Shown: positions 10,712 to 22,390 of the stretch, piece by piece
Layout: each line of letters begins with the position of its first letter
How positions within the stretch are numbered: position 1 is the first letter of the stretch
Origin: Gamarada debralockiae
Taxonomy: Eukaryota > Ascomycota > Leotiomycetes > Helotiales > Hyphodiscaceae
NCBI GenBank assembly: GCA_002803225.1
Contig: NXFV01001382.1
Coordinates: 26,390-90,389 of the forward strand
Direction of reading: 5' to 3'
DNA length: 64,000 nucleotides
Notes under the pieces: model-generated
Databases searched by the model: none
Told to the model about the DNA's origin: nothing
What the model saw: the letters and a program-made list of their open reading frames with translations, nothing else
Translations under genes and position numbers: made by a program

Positions 10712-13700
10712 TGTAAGTATACGACGATACAAAAAGAGAGAAATAGTAGATGGAAAAATGCATTTCTGATCATGCGCAAATAGAAAGGAACTAACGCATG
10801 CTGAAATTCGACGACATTGTGACTGTTAGATTGGGATGCGAAATTGGGATGCGAGAGAAATGAGTTGGCCTTGTTGTTTTGGGCTGCTAGCGAGGCGGAA
10901 TGTGCAGCTGCGGGCGGTCGGGGCCCTGTCCGTTCGTAAGAATGCGTGAAAATAAATATCGCACGAGAGACCGAGTCAGATAAGTTGCGCCGTTGCGTGA
11001 GAGTTTGCGATCTTATCAATCAAGATCTCAGGCGAATAATGAGGCAGGAGAATGACTGTTTCGCAAAGGTAGATTGCGTTTGAATCGTGTTGTACACAGC
11101 CTCGTTGATTTGTGGCCTTGTTTGGGGGCTGCGAAGGGAGAGCTCGGACGAATGTAGCGTGTTTCGATGGCGGAGTCGAAAGATCAGACCGTCAGATGGG
11201 TCGCCGTGTGAGAAGCCTCGTGGTACCACCTGTATTGTTGCGAAAAAATCTCAGGCTCCCTTTTTGATCGATATCCAAAGACGGGAAAAGATGGTGAGAA
11301 GAAGAGTCTCACGGTAAGATTTGAAGGAGAAACACCCAATTTCGGGCGGTCTCCCTCTCATCAACCGCGATGGGTTCTTGGCAACCGCACAGCCCACGTC
11401 CACCCTCTTGGCAAAATTGGATCTTCACCAAAAACTCTATTAAGGAGTCCACTATCCGCGTATGCTTCATCTGCGGTAAAGATTCCTTTGAAGCTCGCGG
11501 TCGTTACTCCTTTTGTTCAGAGACGCGGTGGGGCGAATTGCATTCCTCATTTTATTTACAGCAATCGCCCATCATCTACGTTGTCGAGTTATACAGTATC
11601 TGACATCTCACTGCAGCTGCCAAAATATGTATGACGCCCCTTGTTCTTCTCTCTGACGTTATTCCGGCATTTTCAAAACCAAGAAAGTCGGCACTTGGCG
11701 ACTTGGCAAACTCTACTTCTTTCCTTCTTGACAGCACGATCAAGCACCTCAAGCTCAACACTATTTCTCTTCGATTCGGGGGCCTGCTTGGAGTTCGATG
11801 GCGACTCGTCAACAGCGCATCATCGCGCAGCGAAGATCACCTGCCTTCTGTCATCGACCAATTGAAGTTTTACGATTTGAAGGGTTTGGAGGATTTTGTT
11901 TCGTTTCTCCTGTTGATCAGCTTTTTCGTTGTGGCTGAGACCCACTGACGCATTTTGAAACATGACCCTTGCCACTTGATCACGTGGCATACGCGTGATG
12001 CGCAACGTCGTTGGGCCTAAATGTGCCAACCAACGCGCGTTGTGAGTCAGAGAACGGAGATACAATGTTCTTTGGGACGGGAAAATTCAAAACTATGAGC
12101 GCGGCTTCGCTGGATCTACACTTGCCCGCATGGCTGGGATCTCTGAGGCGATCAGTCACCATCCAAGCGGTGAGCCGCAGGGCCTCCAATCGATCGCCAT
12201 GCAGTGTTTCGAGGATGTGAGTTCCCGATTATGTTTTGCCACGTTGTCCCCTACTGCAACAATGGCCCTCCAATCCTCGCCTGCCGCACACTTTGTCCCA
12301 ACATGACAGGATTATCCACCTCACAAACCCGAGCGTGAGCAAATGTCACTCTTGCACTTGGAAATGCAGAAAATATTCTGACAGCGTCCGTGACGTAGCC
12401 GTCATTCAAATCATTGAATTTTCAGTGAAGCAGGAATCGTTGCCCAATGCAAAGCGATCAGTCCACAGATCGCTGTCCCATCATTCACAGTCGTTCATGG
12501 TGTTTGTCGTTGACGACCGACATGGCGCTGACGCCTGTTGGGGCTGTTCATAGTCCTACATAAAGAGGGAATCCGCGAACTAGTAACTGGGTTATGGGTA
12601 CGACATTTTGCACAATTTTATTTTGTTCAGTCTTGTTGAACGATTGGCAGAAGTCGAAGGATGATGTACAGGTGGGAAGTTGGAGTAATAACCGATAAGG
12701 AGGTGGACCAGATTGCGCGAGCTGTTCTTAAAGCATCGATGGTGAGCACCCTTAGGGTTCTTGCAATTTCACCGAGATCCTCTACCAACTTGCCCCGATC
12801 GATATTCGATGATCGAGTTGTTCAACCATGACAGTCAGCGTCTTCTCCATTTGTATAGTCCTTGGCAGACGTGGTCTTCTTCGGTTTAGAAGGGACATCG
12901 GAGCATAAGCACCATTAGAGCCATCTTCATTGCCATCAGCTTACAAGGTGATATACTTCTACTTGTCATTGGTAGGCAGAGCAGGGCATCAGCGAGGAGA
13001 ATGAAGTAGAGATCATTCTTGGGCACGGCTGAACTCATTCTGCCTGCCAGGAGAGTGTTTCGGACTTGAGCTCGAAAGTTATCCTATAAGATCGAAATTC
13101 AAGCATCAGTTCTACACTGCAAATCATTCACCTCTCGCGTCTAAATTGTCACATCTGTGCTTCGTGGCTACCTTCTAACTTCTGAACTCAGACTCTTTCT
13201 GTTGAGATCAATTTAGAGGATTGGAAGATGCAATGACTCGGCATTATGGGTTTAAGCAGTCAATCAACAAATATCAACGATAGATCTTACATGATTGAGT
13301 GGTCAAGTATCTTTACTTTTCAAGCCCTAGCGTTTACTCCCGTTGTCTATTTTTCAGCGCCGATCGAAATGTCATCATCGATCTCTCCGCCTACGTGGGC
13401 AGCTTCGAGGCAATAAAAAAAGCTTTGTCTATAGCGTATTCAAGAGCAGCATGAAACTTCTAAGTCAAATGTAGAAATTGAGATGGGATTCTTCGATCTC
13501 AATGCAGTTTAAGGCACCTTCATGTACTTATCATGTCTTGCAGTCCTTGTGGTAGAAGTGCATCGCAAATCGGCATTCCGCAGATCTCTTTTCAAATTTC
13601 CTCTGCTTAATATAGACCTTGAAAGCACCTTTCTTCTAGAAGAGTACTCGAAGGGAGGTTTGGACAACGCCATGGGTACCCGTCGAACTGCCCAGAAGTT

Positions 13701-15136
13701 TGAGGCGGCGTTCGGTTACTGAAGTGCCTTCGATTGGGTGAATCGGGGGTCGCAAAGCCTCAAGTCATGACATTCCAGATTGTGACAGCCCTCGAGTTCG
13801 GCATACTGAATTGGCAACGAGCAACCTGCGTTGTTCGAGCAGCAGGAGCGAAGCATGCATTCAGCCATTGTCGGCTCAAGATGATGCTCAGAAGCAAATG
13901 CATATTTTTCAGGAGTCTGCTCTGACTATCTGGCTGGCAGTTCTGCGACGACGGTCCGCAATCAACGTGAGTGGCCGTGGAGCTCGTGCATTTAGCAGCG
14001 CACGTCTTCCTGCTCGCAAGCAAGTCGAATGAAACTTCTAGACGCGTTCGAGCTTCAGATCGATGACTACGAGGAAAAACTGGTCGACTTGGAGGTTCAT
14101 AAGGAAGCAGTGAAGAACAAGTTGAGTCAACGGGAGATTGATGGTGGTCGCTGAAGGAGGCACGACTGGCCACCTTGGATGAAGACGTGAGCCCTCCCGA
14201 GAGGCAACCGATTCCGTAAATGGGCAAATGGGGACGAACTTTCAACAATGACAGATCAATTGACAGCGACAAAGCCACCAATAGTGATAAACCCATTTAT
14301 TTTTGAGACAACTCTTCGAATTAAGTGAGAAATTTGAAGAACGGGATGGCACCCTGGCCGTCAATTTATACGTGGTGGTCGGCAGCTGTTTCACTAGCAG
14401 AAATGAGAAGGGGAAATTGGCTCATTCTGTCAAATTCTCTCTTCGTTCGCCAATGAACACGGACCTGAACTTTTGCCGCGCTGAGGTATTGTTCATCTAG
14501 ACAGCATTTAGCTGTCCAGCAAGGAGCAACTCGGTCATTCTATCTTCATCGAAGACACCTTTTTACTTTCGACACTTTCAGCGGATTTTTGTTCTTGTTC
14601 GTGTTTTCAGAAATTGACGCCCGTGTAGCAGGACTGCATGCCTACTCTCAGTAAATTTTCGCTTCGGAAATTCAGTGAACAGCAAGTGCTGCACCCATTC
14701 TCCAATTTCGACGTTAGTAAAGAAGTTCCCCAGTATAGTCTGAGACACATGAATACCCCTGGGGAAGTGACCCAATGTCAGATCCACGGGTTCCCTTTCC
14801 GATGATAATGATTTTAGTCGGGATGTTTGTGGTTTCTGCGATTGGAATGGTGGCGAACAATTGGGGCAGAAGGGGGGCAGTAGGTAGGGACCTTTAGGTC
14901 ATATAGAGGCGGGAATCAGCTGGATCACGCTGCTGAGGAAGTTCCGCTAGAACCTGAGTATGGGATGGGATTCGATTCGGAGTACCTTGAAACCGGCCTT
15001 AGAAGAACTTAGATGAGAAGGTGGAACGGGGGTATTTCGAGTCATGATGTGGGAAGATGGAATTCCGTTCGAAAACTATCTCAGATCTACACCATCCACT
15101 TATTTCTCAAAGCTCTCTGACGGCTGAGTCGCTTGG
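10712..15136. other. Long gene-poor region, possible degraded coding traces
   Basis: About 4.4 kb between the antiporter promoter and the esterase 3' end. I find no spliceable gene. The segment near 10712-11300 is the likely antiporter promoter. A short ORF at 14029-14157 looks coding-like and is listed separately. A half-copy of the hairpin motif, TTGAACGATTGG, lies at 12636-12647. Open frames elsewhere, including 13760-14296 on the minus strand, have no recognisable features. Confidence 0.35.
14029..14157 (+). pseudogene. Short coiled-coil-like ORF, probably a gene remnant
   Basis: An ATG at 14029 opens 42 codons beginning MKLLDAFELQIDDYEEKL and then VDLEVHKEAVKNKL. The heptad-like spacing of hydrophobic residues and the Glu/Lys/Asp composition look coding rather than random. 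No continuation could be found on either side. It may be an exon remnant of a decayed gene or a chance frame. Confidence 0.2.
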
Positions 15137-16318
15137 CTATCCAGTGATATCCCACATCTGGTCACCCAGCTCCTTTTCCCACCGAACCTTGTGCACAAAC
15201 GGCATTCTGTACGGTTTCTGTTCCGGCCAGTGCTCCTGAATGAGTTTCAATAGCTCATCAAACACGATCTTGTACCCGCTCGGATTGAGATGCAGACCTG
15301 GAAGTATCAGCTATCTTCTGGTTTCGCCTCATTTCATTCCACTTCATGAATACGAAGCATTGAGTAAATCGACTCACCATCATAGAGTAGCTCCGCAAGG
15401 ACCTCGTTCTTCCCACTTTCCTCACTTCCCGGCAGAACACCCTCGCCCTTCCATCCGGCAGCTTTCATACAAGCACCCCAAACATCCAGCACCTGCACAC
15501 TGCATTCCTTTCCAACTTCCCTCACCGCATCTGCATATTCTTTGGCATCTTTAGCTCTCCGGATCATATCAGTACTTCCATTCTCCTTGTTGATATCCAG
15601 CATGACAGTTTCTTCAACCGGTGGGTTCGTGAAGAGCACGATATGTGGAGCTTGTGCTTTCACCAAGGGGTGCTTGATGATGGATACGAGATTAGTTTTG
15701 AAACGTGGTAGAGGAACATATTGATTCCAGCCGGGGTCTCTGCTGCAGTCATTGGCGCCGAACCAGATGGTCTAAATAGATGTGAGATGAGATGAGGGTA
15801 GAGGGAGGAGGTGAAATGACATACCAAAAAGCGAACTTTCGCTTGAGCTGGCGTGGGAAGGACATTTTCTACGCAAGTAATTCCATGATCGGTGTTGTAG
15901 CCGCTGTCGAGAATTAGTTGGGGAAACTTAAGTGAGCATGTGTGCGATACTAGCCTGAAGCCGCGGTTGATCACATCCATTCGTCTGACGTATGCTTGGC
16001 ATTTGGAAATTAGTCGCAGAAACTTCTTATCAGGGCCGAGATGGCATTGGTGAATAGAATCTCGAACAGTGTATGAAGAAATGGTACAGAGGAAGCATAC
16101 CAGCTTGAAGTTCTGCAGCCAAAGCAAACCCACGTGACTGATCATGCGCCCCTTGAGTTAGGCTGTCCCCTAAAAGTATCCCTGTCAGAGAGATACACTT
16201 CTTTCAAGTATTCCTGCAACTAACCAAACATAATGAACTGATCTAATGGCGCCTATGAGATAGTTAGCATAGTATACCCAGACCCCCACCTCCGAGAATA
16301 TGGAATTCGTCTCACCAT
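15137..16318 (-). CDS. IAH1: SGNH/GDSL esterase, isoamyl acetate hydrolase-like
   Basis: Seven exons on the minus strand: 16318-16316, 16252-16225, 16169-16101, 15994-15955, 15903-15825, 15771-15378 and 15297-15137, giving 257 residues. The GDSL serine block MFGDSLTQGA spans the exon 2/3 junction. The NRGFSGYNTDHG block, the oxyanion block WFGANDC and the C-terminal Asp-His block DGLHLNPSGY are all present. Family role: cytosolic hydrolysis of short-chain acetate esters. Two oddities stand out. Exon 1 is only the ATG, with the donor GTGAGA directly after it. The intron after 15955 must start with GC (AG|GCTAGT) to keep the conserved NRGFSGYNT block in frame. Confidence 0.88.
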
Positions 16319-16866
16319 GACAGCTCAACAGATTCTATCTCCACCAGCTCTAACTATGATCCAAAATGCTAATCTCTATATTAGAACAGTACTTTTTAAT
16401 CAGTCTTCAAAGACAACTGATCGTCAAAAACATGGCATTTACCTCGTGTGACTGAAAGTGATGTGGCACGTGATTCATGCACGCCAAAATACCCGATTCA
16501 GCCTCTGGTCGTCCGATTGAACCGGATTTAGGCTGTGCAATCGGCTGCCTTTAATTCAACCACACATTTTCCTCCAATCGCGAATAGTAGCATTTGGTAC
16601 TGCATGCAATTTTCGGCAGTATTTACCTAGTGGGGATCTGAGGAAGTGGACTAGACTGCTGGTTCCATAACTTCCACCATCGTGAATCTCGTGACAAATT
16701 CCGCCAATGCAGTGCTCCAGGCTCGGTCGGTTTTGATACGAGGTTGAGCTTCAAAGATGGAAGCTTGAAGTGTTGCTCATAAAATCATTTTGGCTCCTTT
16801 GAACTTCGAATTCCAAGAAGTGTTCAGCATCTTTCATTCCCGCAACTTCGTCGATCACCCAACACC
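16319..16866. promoter_or_regulatory. Divergent promoter between the GDSL esterase and GH1
   Basis: A 548-bp spacer between the two ATGs, transcribed outward in both directions. No coding sequence is seen. A pyrimidine-rich stretch precedes the GH1 ATG at 16867. I could not assign specific factor sites. Confidence 0.4.
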
Positions 16867-18379
16867 ATGATTCCCGAATCAGCAAAAGACCTCAAAGGCG
16901 TTCTCCGCAGTGACTTCTACTGGGGCTATGCGACAGCAGCAACTCAAGTAGAAGGAGGTTGGAACGCAGACGGCAAAGGTCTGTCGATTTGGGACACTTT
17001 CGCCCATACGCCCGGAAAGGTGAAAGATGGCAGCACCCCGGATGACGCCGTACTATCCTATTACAAGTACAAAGAGGATGTTTCACTTTTGAAGTCCTAC
17101 GGTGTGACTGCGTACCGCTTCTCGTTATCTTGGTCACGGATCATCCCTCTCGGCGGCAAAGACGATCCAGTGAACGACGCCGGCTTAAAGTATTATGAAA
17201 ATCTGATCGATGAACTGCTGGATAATGGAATCACGCCGTTTGTGACGTTGTTCCATTGGGATACACCCCAAGCACTCGAGGACCGGTATGGGGGCATGCT
17301 GAATATGGAGAGGTACACTCCGGACTTTCTGAGATATGCAAGGGTGTGCTTTGAGAGACTGGGCGGCAAGGTGAAGCATTGGATCACGTACAACGAGCCT
17401 GGCGTGTATACGTTGGCAGGCTATGCGGCGGGTGTGCATGCACCAGCTAGATCATCGAATCGGAAGCTGAATGAGGAGGGTGACTCGAGCACCGAACCCT
17501 TCATCGTCGGGCACACGGAGTTGGTATCACATGCCTACGCTGTGAAGATGTATCGAGAGGAGTTCCAGCCGAAGCAAAAAGGCATGATTGGAATCACCCT
17601 TCATGGAAATTGGTCGGAGCCTTGGGATGAGGATGATCAACTAGATCAGGAAGCTGCGGAGCGAGCGAGAGAGTTTGAGATCGCGTGGTATGCGGATCCA
17701 GTTTATAAAACAGGCGACTATCCTGCAAGTATGCGTGCTCAGCTTGGTGATCGATTGCCAAAGTTCACACCCGAGGAGTCGAAGTTGGTGTTTGGAAGTT
17801 CGGATTTCTACGGGATGAATAGTTACACGTCATTTTTTGTGAAACACAAGACCACGCCTCCACATATCGATGACCACTCTGGCAACATTGACAAGCTGGA
17901 TACGAATAAGCAAGGAGTGGAGAGAGGCCCCGCATCGGATACATACTGGTTGCGAACAGCTCCTTGGGGCTTTCGCAAGCTGTTGAACTGGATTTGGAAG
18001 AGGTATGGAGTGCCGATTTATATCACCGAGAACGGGACCACGGCAAAGGGGGAGACAGAGCCGAGTGCGGACGTGTTGGACGACAAGTTTCGCATTGAGT
18101 TCTTTGAGGGCTATCTCAGTGCGATAGGGAGAGCTGTGAAGGAGGACGGAGTGGATGTTCGAAGCTATTTTGCTTGGACTTTTACGGACAATTGGGGTGA
18201 GTGACTCTGTTCTCGAGTTAAGAAGTTAGCTGACAAACATCAAAGAATGGGCTGCGGGATATACCGATCGATTCGGGGTCACTTTTATCGATTTTGAGTC
18301 AAAGGAGAAGAAGAGATATCCAAAAAGGTCGGCAGCGGTGATCAAGGAGTTGTTCGGACACTTAATCAAGAAAAAATGA
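16867..18379 (+). CDS. GH1 beta-glucosidase, intracellular
   Basis: Exons 16867-18196 and 18246-18379 give 487 residues, the normal size for a single-domain GH1 enzyme. The fold start FYWGYATAATQVEGGW is intact. The acid/base Glu177 lies in TYNEPG and the nucleophile Glu388 in YITENG. The substrate-binding motif near the C-terminus, DNWEWAAGYTDRFG, is completed across the intron. There is no signal peptide, so the enzyme probably acts in the cytosol on imported beta-glucosides or cellodextrins. That fits the sugar transporter 4 kb away. The stop is only 50 bp from the stop of the convergent GH95 gene. Confidence 0.93.
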
Positions 18380-18429
18380 AAGTTTAAAGCTTTGAAGCAA
18401 GGCATTTAGATTTTAAGACAATTTTTTTT

Positions 18430-21400
18430 TTACTTTGAGTAGACCAAGTGTGTTCCTGTCTTGCCTTCGAACTCGACAGTTGGGCCGCCTGGAAACGACA
18501 CAAATCCGTTTTTGCCAAGGTGTGACTGGACAATCTAGACAATTTTCAAGTTAGCATTTTTTGAACGAATTGCTGAACAGATTTGAGCTATTAAAAAGCC
18601 GGATCTCAGAAACAAACGATACTGAATCGCTCATACTCTTCGAACGAATTATTTGGAAATAGGGGCAGCTGTCAGACGGGCCATTCACTGAGTTGGTCTG
18701 AGCGATTGAGAAGTCACGTACCACTGGCTCTTTGATTTTGCCATCACTCCACTCAAATTCAACTACAAATCCTCCTCTTGCACGAACTCCCTTCAATGAG
18801 CCCGAGCTCCAAGGGCATGCGGGCAGAAGCTGGATCCGGCCGTCATGTGACTGGATCAACATCTCAATGATGCCAGCACAGCCTCCAAAATTACCATCAA
18901 TTTGGAAGGGTGGGTGGTTATCGAGAAGATTAGGTAGGGTTGAGTCCTTCAAAAGACAACGAATACTGTGGGGATATCGGAATCAGTAATCGTTCAAGAG
19001 AGATGAAAGATGAAAGATTGGAGCCGAGAAGACTTTGTGAGTTCCCAACTCTGATAGTATACTCCGTAGATTTACGTAGGGCTCATCATCTAGGTAGAAT
19101 TCGAAAAGGAGTTGCAATGTGGATATACGTACTGCTCAAGGCTGCCCTCGGCATCACCCACTAGAAGATTCCAGCATTAGCATTACTTGACCAAGGAGGA
19201 TACAGGAGTTCTGAGACCATTAATGAATCGCTCGTCACACTTGAACAATTCAGTCATGGTGAAGGCGGAGGTGGAAAGTCAGAAATCTCCCCGGAAAAGA
19301 AAAGAAATATCCCGAAATGATACATACATCTTGCATGTAAATTGATCAACCATGCTCGACTCCACCCGGTATGCCCTCCTCCATTTTCTGCCCTTCGCCG
19401 AAGAACGATCTCACTCGCCGCCGCAAGACTCGGCGTTCCCTTTGGTGTTATGCAGTTCCCTGGGTAGAGACCCCACAGATGTGAGGTGTGCCGATGACCA
19501 GGCTCGAATTCTTCGTAATCGTGCTGCCATTCGTGGAGTTGTCCGAATGATCCTATTGACATTGGTGGTAATTGCGCGTGGCATTCTTTCGCCCTTTTGA
19601 GTAACTCGTCAGAGGCAGAGATTCCCAGCTCGGAAACACTTTTGACAAATATGTCGAGTATGGCATCGATGATTTGCATATCGATTGTTGAACCTTCGCA
19701 GAGCACACCTTTTGTGCCCTCTTTGGTCAAAAACGTGTTTTCTGGTGATAAAGATGGGTTGGTAACGAGGTATTTGCCAGAAGAATCTTCGATGAGAAAG
19801 TCTACCAGGAATTCCACGCATCCGCGAAGGATTGGGAACATCTTCCGTAAGAATCGTTCATTTCCGTTGAACGAATAGTTCTCCCAGATATGATAGCAAA
19901 GCCATGCACCTCCCAGTGGCCATAAAGTTGCAGGCATCCAACGATCTCTGTGGAATATCGGTAGTCAGCCTTTGATTAGGGGGATGAAAAGAGCTTCGAA
20001 GGGGCGTTTTTTTCATTTCAACACCATAGACATCCTTTCGAGCAGATCTAGGACTGCCACAGTATTTGAAATATCGAAAATCAATCATGCACCTCCCTTG
20101 AATGATACATTTTTGAGAGGGAACTTCTAGGAACACAAAGTCCAATTCGCTCATTCCTATTGAGCGATCGAAAAAGGAGATATCAGGGATGCTTTCCTTC
20201 TGCCATTTCAAGACTCTCTTGAAATTACTGAAGCGTGTGGAACGATTGATATCTTACATTCCAATGAATGCGGTAGGACCGAGAAACTCAGATGAAAAGG
20301 AATTACTTACTGTGGATCTGTATCTGCCCATATATCTGTATTATGATGGGCCGCCCATCCTCGACAACCATACATCGTCTTCGCCGTCACCTTCCCGCGC
20401 TCTGCCATACGTTCGAGATGATCAAAAAGTGGAGCTTCGCATTCACTAAGACCACAGAGATTTGCTGGCCAGTAATTCATTTGAGTATTGATATTTATCG
20501 TGTATTTGCTTCCCCAAGCAGGTTGAAATGATGGATTCCAAAGGCCTTGAAGGGTAGCTGGCAGGGCTTTGTCGCCTGGACGACTGCAGGAGATGAGGAG
20601 GTATCGGCCAAAATTGTGATAAAGTACGACTAAAGAAGGATCAGGCGTGCTAGAAGCAAGAAGTCTCTCATTTGTTGGCAGTGATTTCATATCTGTTGTC
20701 GTCGTACCTGCTCCACAGAGATGGAGCCGTAATCGTCCAAACAATGCCCTGTAATTCTCGATATGCCGCTTCTGGAGATCGTTTCGAGCAAGAGCTAACT
20801 TGGCATCTAGACTTGCCGCAGTTTCAGGTTGAATGTTCCGGAAAGTCGTCTGGGCTGAGATCACAATCGTAACCTTCTGCGACCTCGCCACAAGGCAATT
20901 CCCTATGGCGTCGACAACTCCGTCATCTTCGCACCGAGTCTGTGCGATACAGGACACAGAATTGGCGTTCTTTCCACCACCTGCCGTAGCTTGCATCTCG
21001 ATTCGGCCATTTTCATTGACATTTCTGGCAATGATCGAGTCCACAAACTCATTGGTCTCGTATTCCCTTTCACTCACTCTGGTCAATCGTATGGTGAGTT
21101 CCGTCTTCTCGGAAGCCTCAAGTCGAATGATTAGGGCATTGTCTGGTTCACTGGCAAAGATTGCCCGCGAATATTGAACCCCATCATGCTCATACTGCAC
21201 GCTGGTGACGGCCGTCTGTAAGTCCAGAACTCGACGATAATTTCTCACGTCTTTCTCCTCGTGACCAAACTCTAAGGTCAATGTGCCCAGTGGCTCGTAG
21301 TGGCGTTGACTGTGGGGTGTTGCAAAGAAGGCGCGCTTCACCAGCTTCTCGGCTTCAGAATGTTGATGCGCCCGGATCAATTCGCGAAGGCGGGGCAGGT

Positions 21401-21623
21401 TTTTCAGCGCGTCGCGTGGCGTTCGATCTTGCTGGCCTCCATACCACACCGAATTCTCGTTCAATTGAAGGAGCTCTGTATCTGTTCGACCATATACCAT
21501 CGCCCCAAGCCGGCCATTACCGATTGGGAGGGCTTCCGACCACACTTTCGCAGGCGCGTTGTAGTGAAGCGTGGTGCTGGGAATAAGCTGTGATCCATTA
21601 TGGCGGCAGCTAGGCGCGTCCAT
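18430..21623 (-). CDS. GH95 alpha-L-fucosidase
   Basis: Exons on the minus strand: 21623-20311, 19947-19328, 19160-19133 (28 nt), 18965-18722 and 18534-18430, giving 769 residues. The N-terminal beta domain has the family block [16 protein letters not shown]. The catalytic (alpha/alpha)6 domain has [20 protein letters not shown] and [17 protein letters not shown], both family landmarks, then [13 protein letters not shown] and [11 protein letters not shown]. Family role: inverting 1,2-alpha-L-fucosidase or related galactosidase activity, acting for example on fucosylated xyloglucan side chains. No signal peptide is obvious, so it may be intracellular. Introns of 363, 167, 167 and 187 nt are unusually long for this window, and every one carries the hairpin motif. 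Confidence 0.92.
18557..18707. repeat. Three hairpin-family motifs in GH95 intron 4
   Basis: The 187-nt intron 18535-18721 contains TTTTTTGAACGAATT (18557-18571) and AATCGCTCA (18625-18633) facing CGAACGAATT (18641-18650). It also contains TGAGCGATT (18699-18707). Confidence 0.7.
18988..18996. repeat. Hairpin-family motif in GH95 intron 3
   Basis: AATCGTTCA followed by AGAGAG lies within the 167-nt intron 18966-19132. Only one arm is clear. Confidence 0.5.
19226..19253. repeat. Hairpin-family motif in GH95 intron 2
   Basis: AATCGCTCG is followed after a short loop by TTGAACAATTCA, inside the 167-nt intron 19161-19327. The arms pair imperfectly. Confidence 0.6.
20146..20275. repeat. Two hairpin-family elements in GH95 intron 1
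   Basis: In the 363-nt intron 19948-20310, TTCGCTCA (20146-20153) faces TGAGCGATCG (20161-20170) as a 7-bp perfect stem. Downstream, 20231-20275 begins AAGCG and continues AACGATTGATATCTTACAT to end in TGCGGTA. This second block is about 80% identical to an intergenic block at 34821-34865. Confidence 0.75.
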
Positions 21624-22390
21624 ACCAATGGTCCTTGAACGGTATCCAATAATTTATTGTGGAATTAAACCTGGTAGAATCAGCTGTCGGTCGCAGACGG
21701 CCCAGTTCAGGAACATCGGGTACTCACCTGTCAACCGTCGGGTCTTTCTTCCAGAACAGGCCTGAGCACACTCAGCAGTCGCGACAGTCTCGACCTCATG
21801 TTGGCAATGCTCTTATCAACCCAGCCGTAATGTGCCAACGGATCACAAATACCATAATAGCCTTAAGACCTATCAGTATAGGCTAATACGGCGATATGAT
21901 CTGATTATTTTCTGTCGTGCGAGTTGCTGTCGCCGTTGTGAGGCGTAGCAACAGGCCTCGGAAGAAGTATGACCGCAAGCCGAAGCAGGCCAACCGAGCA
22001 AGCCCCAGGCAGAGATCGTCTGTGGCTTGACCCTCGATCCACACAACTCCACACTCAGAGTGGTTATTTGATAATTTTCGTCGGATGTTATGTTCCCTAC
22101 CCCAGACACGCGGAAAAACTTGGTCAAGTCCACCAATACTTTCAGCAGCATGCAGTCATCCTGGCAAGTCGCCTCACGAGAAGTATAAGTGCGGGGAACT
22201 CTCTGGGGTCAGGGGTCAGACGGGGGCAATGGTTGGTCTCGTCTCTTCCCTTATCGACGGCTTCGAGGACCGCAATTCCATCCCAAAGCCCATCCCCGCC
22301 TTGTGGAGTTGCGAAATATTGATATAACTTGCCCCAATTCCTCCTTGTTTTCATTGTTTTGTCGTTTTGCAAATCAAAAATACCGCCAAA
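21624..22390. promoter_or_regulatory. Shared divergent promoter of GH95 and the sugar transporter
   Basis: 767 bp between divergent ATGs. The half nearer the transporter has a G-rich stretch (CTCTGGGGTCAGGGGTCAGA) near 22200, containing one SYGGRG-type CreA match (CTGGGG). Another match (GTGGAG) lies near 22303. Carbon-catabolite control through CreA would make sense for these genes, but such short matches occur often by chance. No coding sequence is seen. Confidence 0.4.

Noticed and set aside
13760..14296. 178-codon minus-strand frame
   Set aside because: No domain, no splice support, and the opposite strand shows a more coding-like short frame in the same place.
19948..20310. A hidden small exon inside the 363-nt GH95 intron 1
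   Set aside because: The family sequence is continuous across the junction (DTDPQ then DRWMP), so nothing is missing; the length is explained by inserted motifs.
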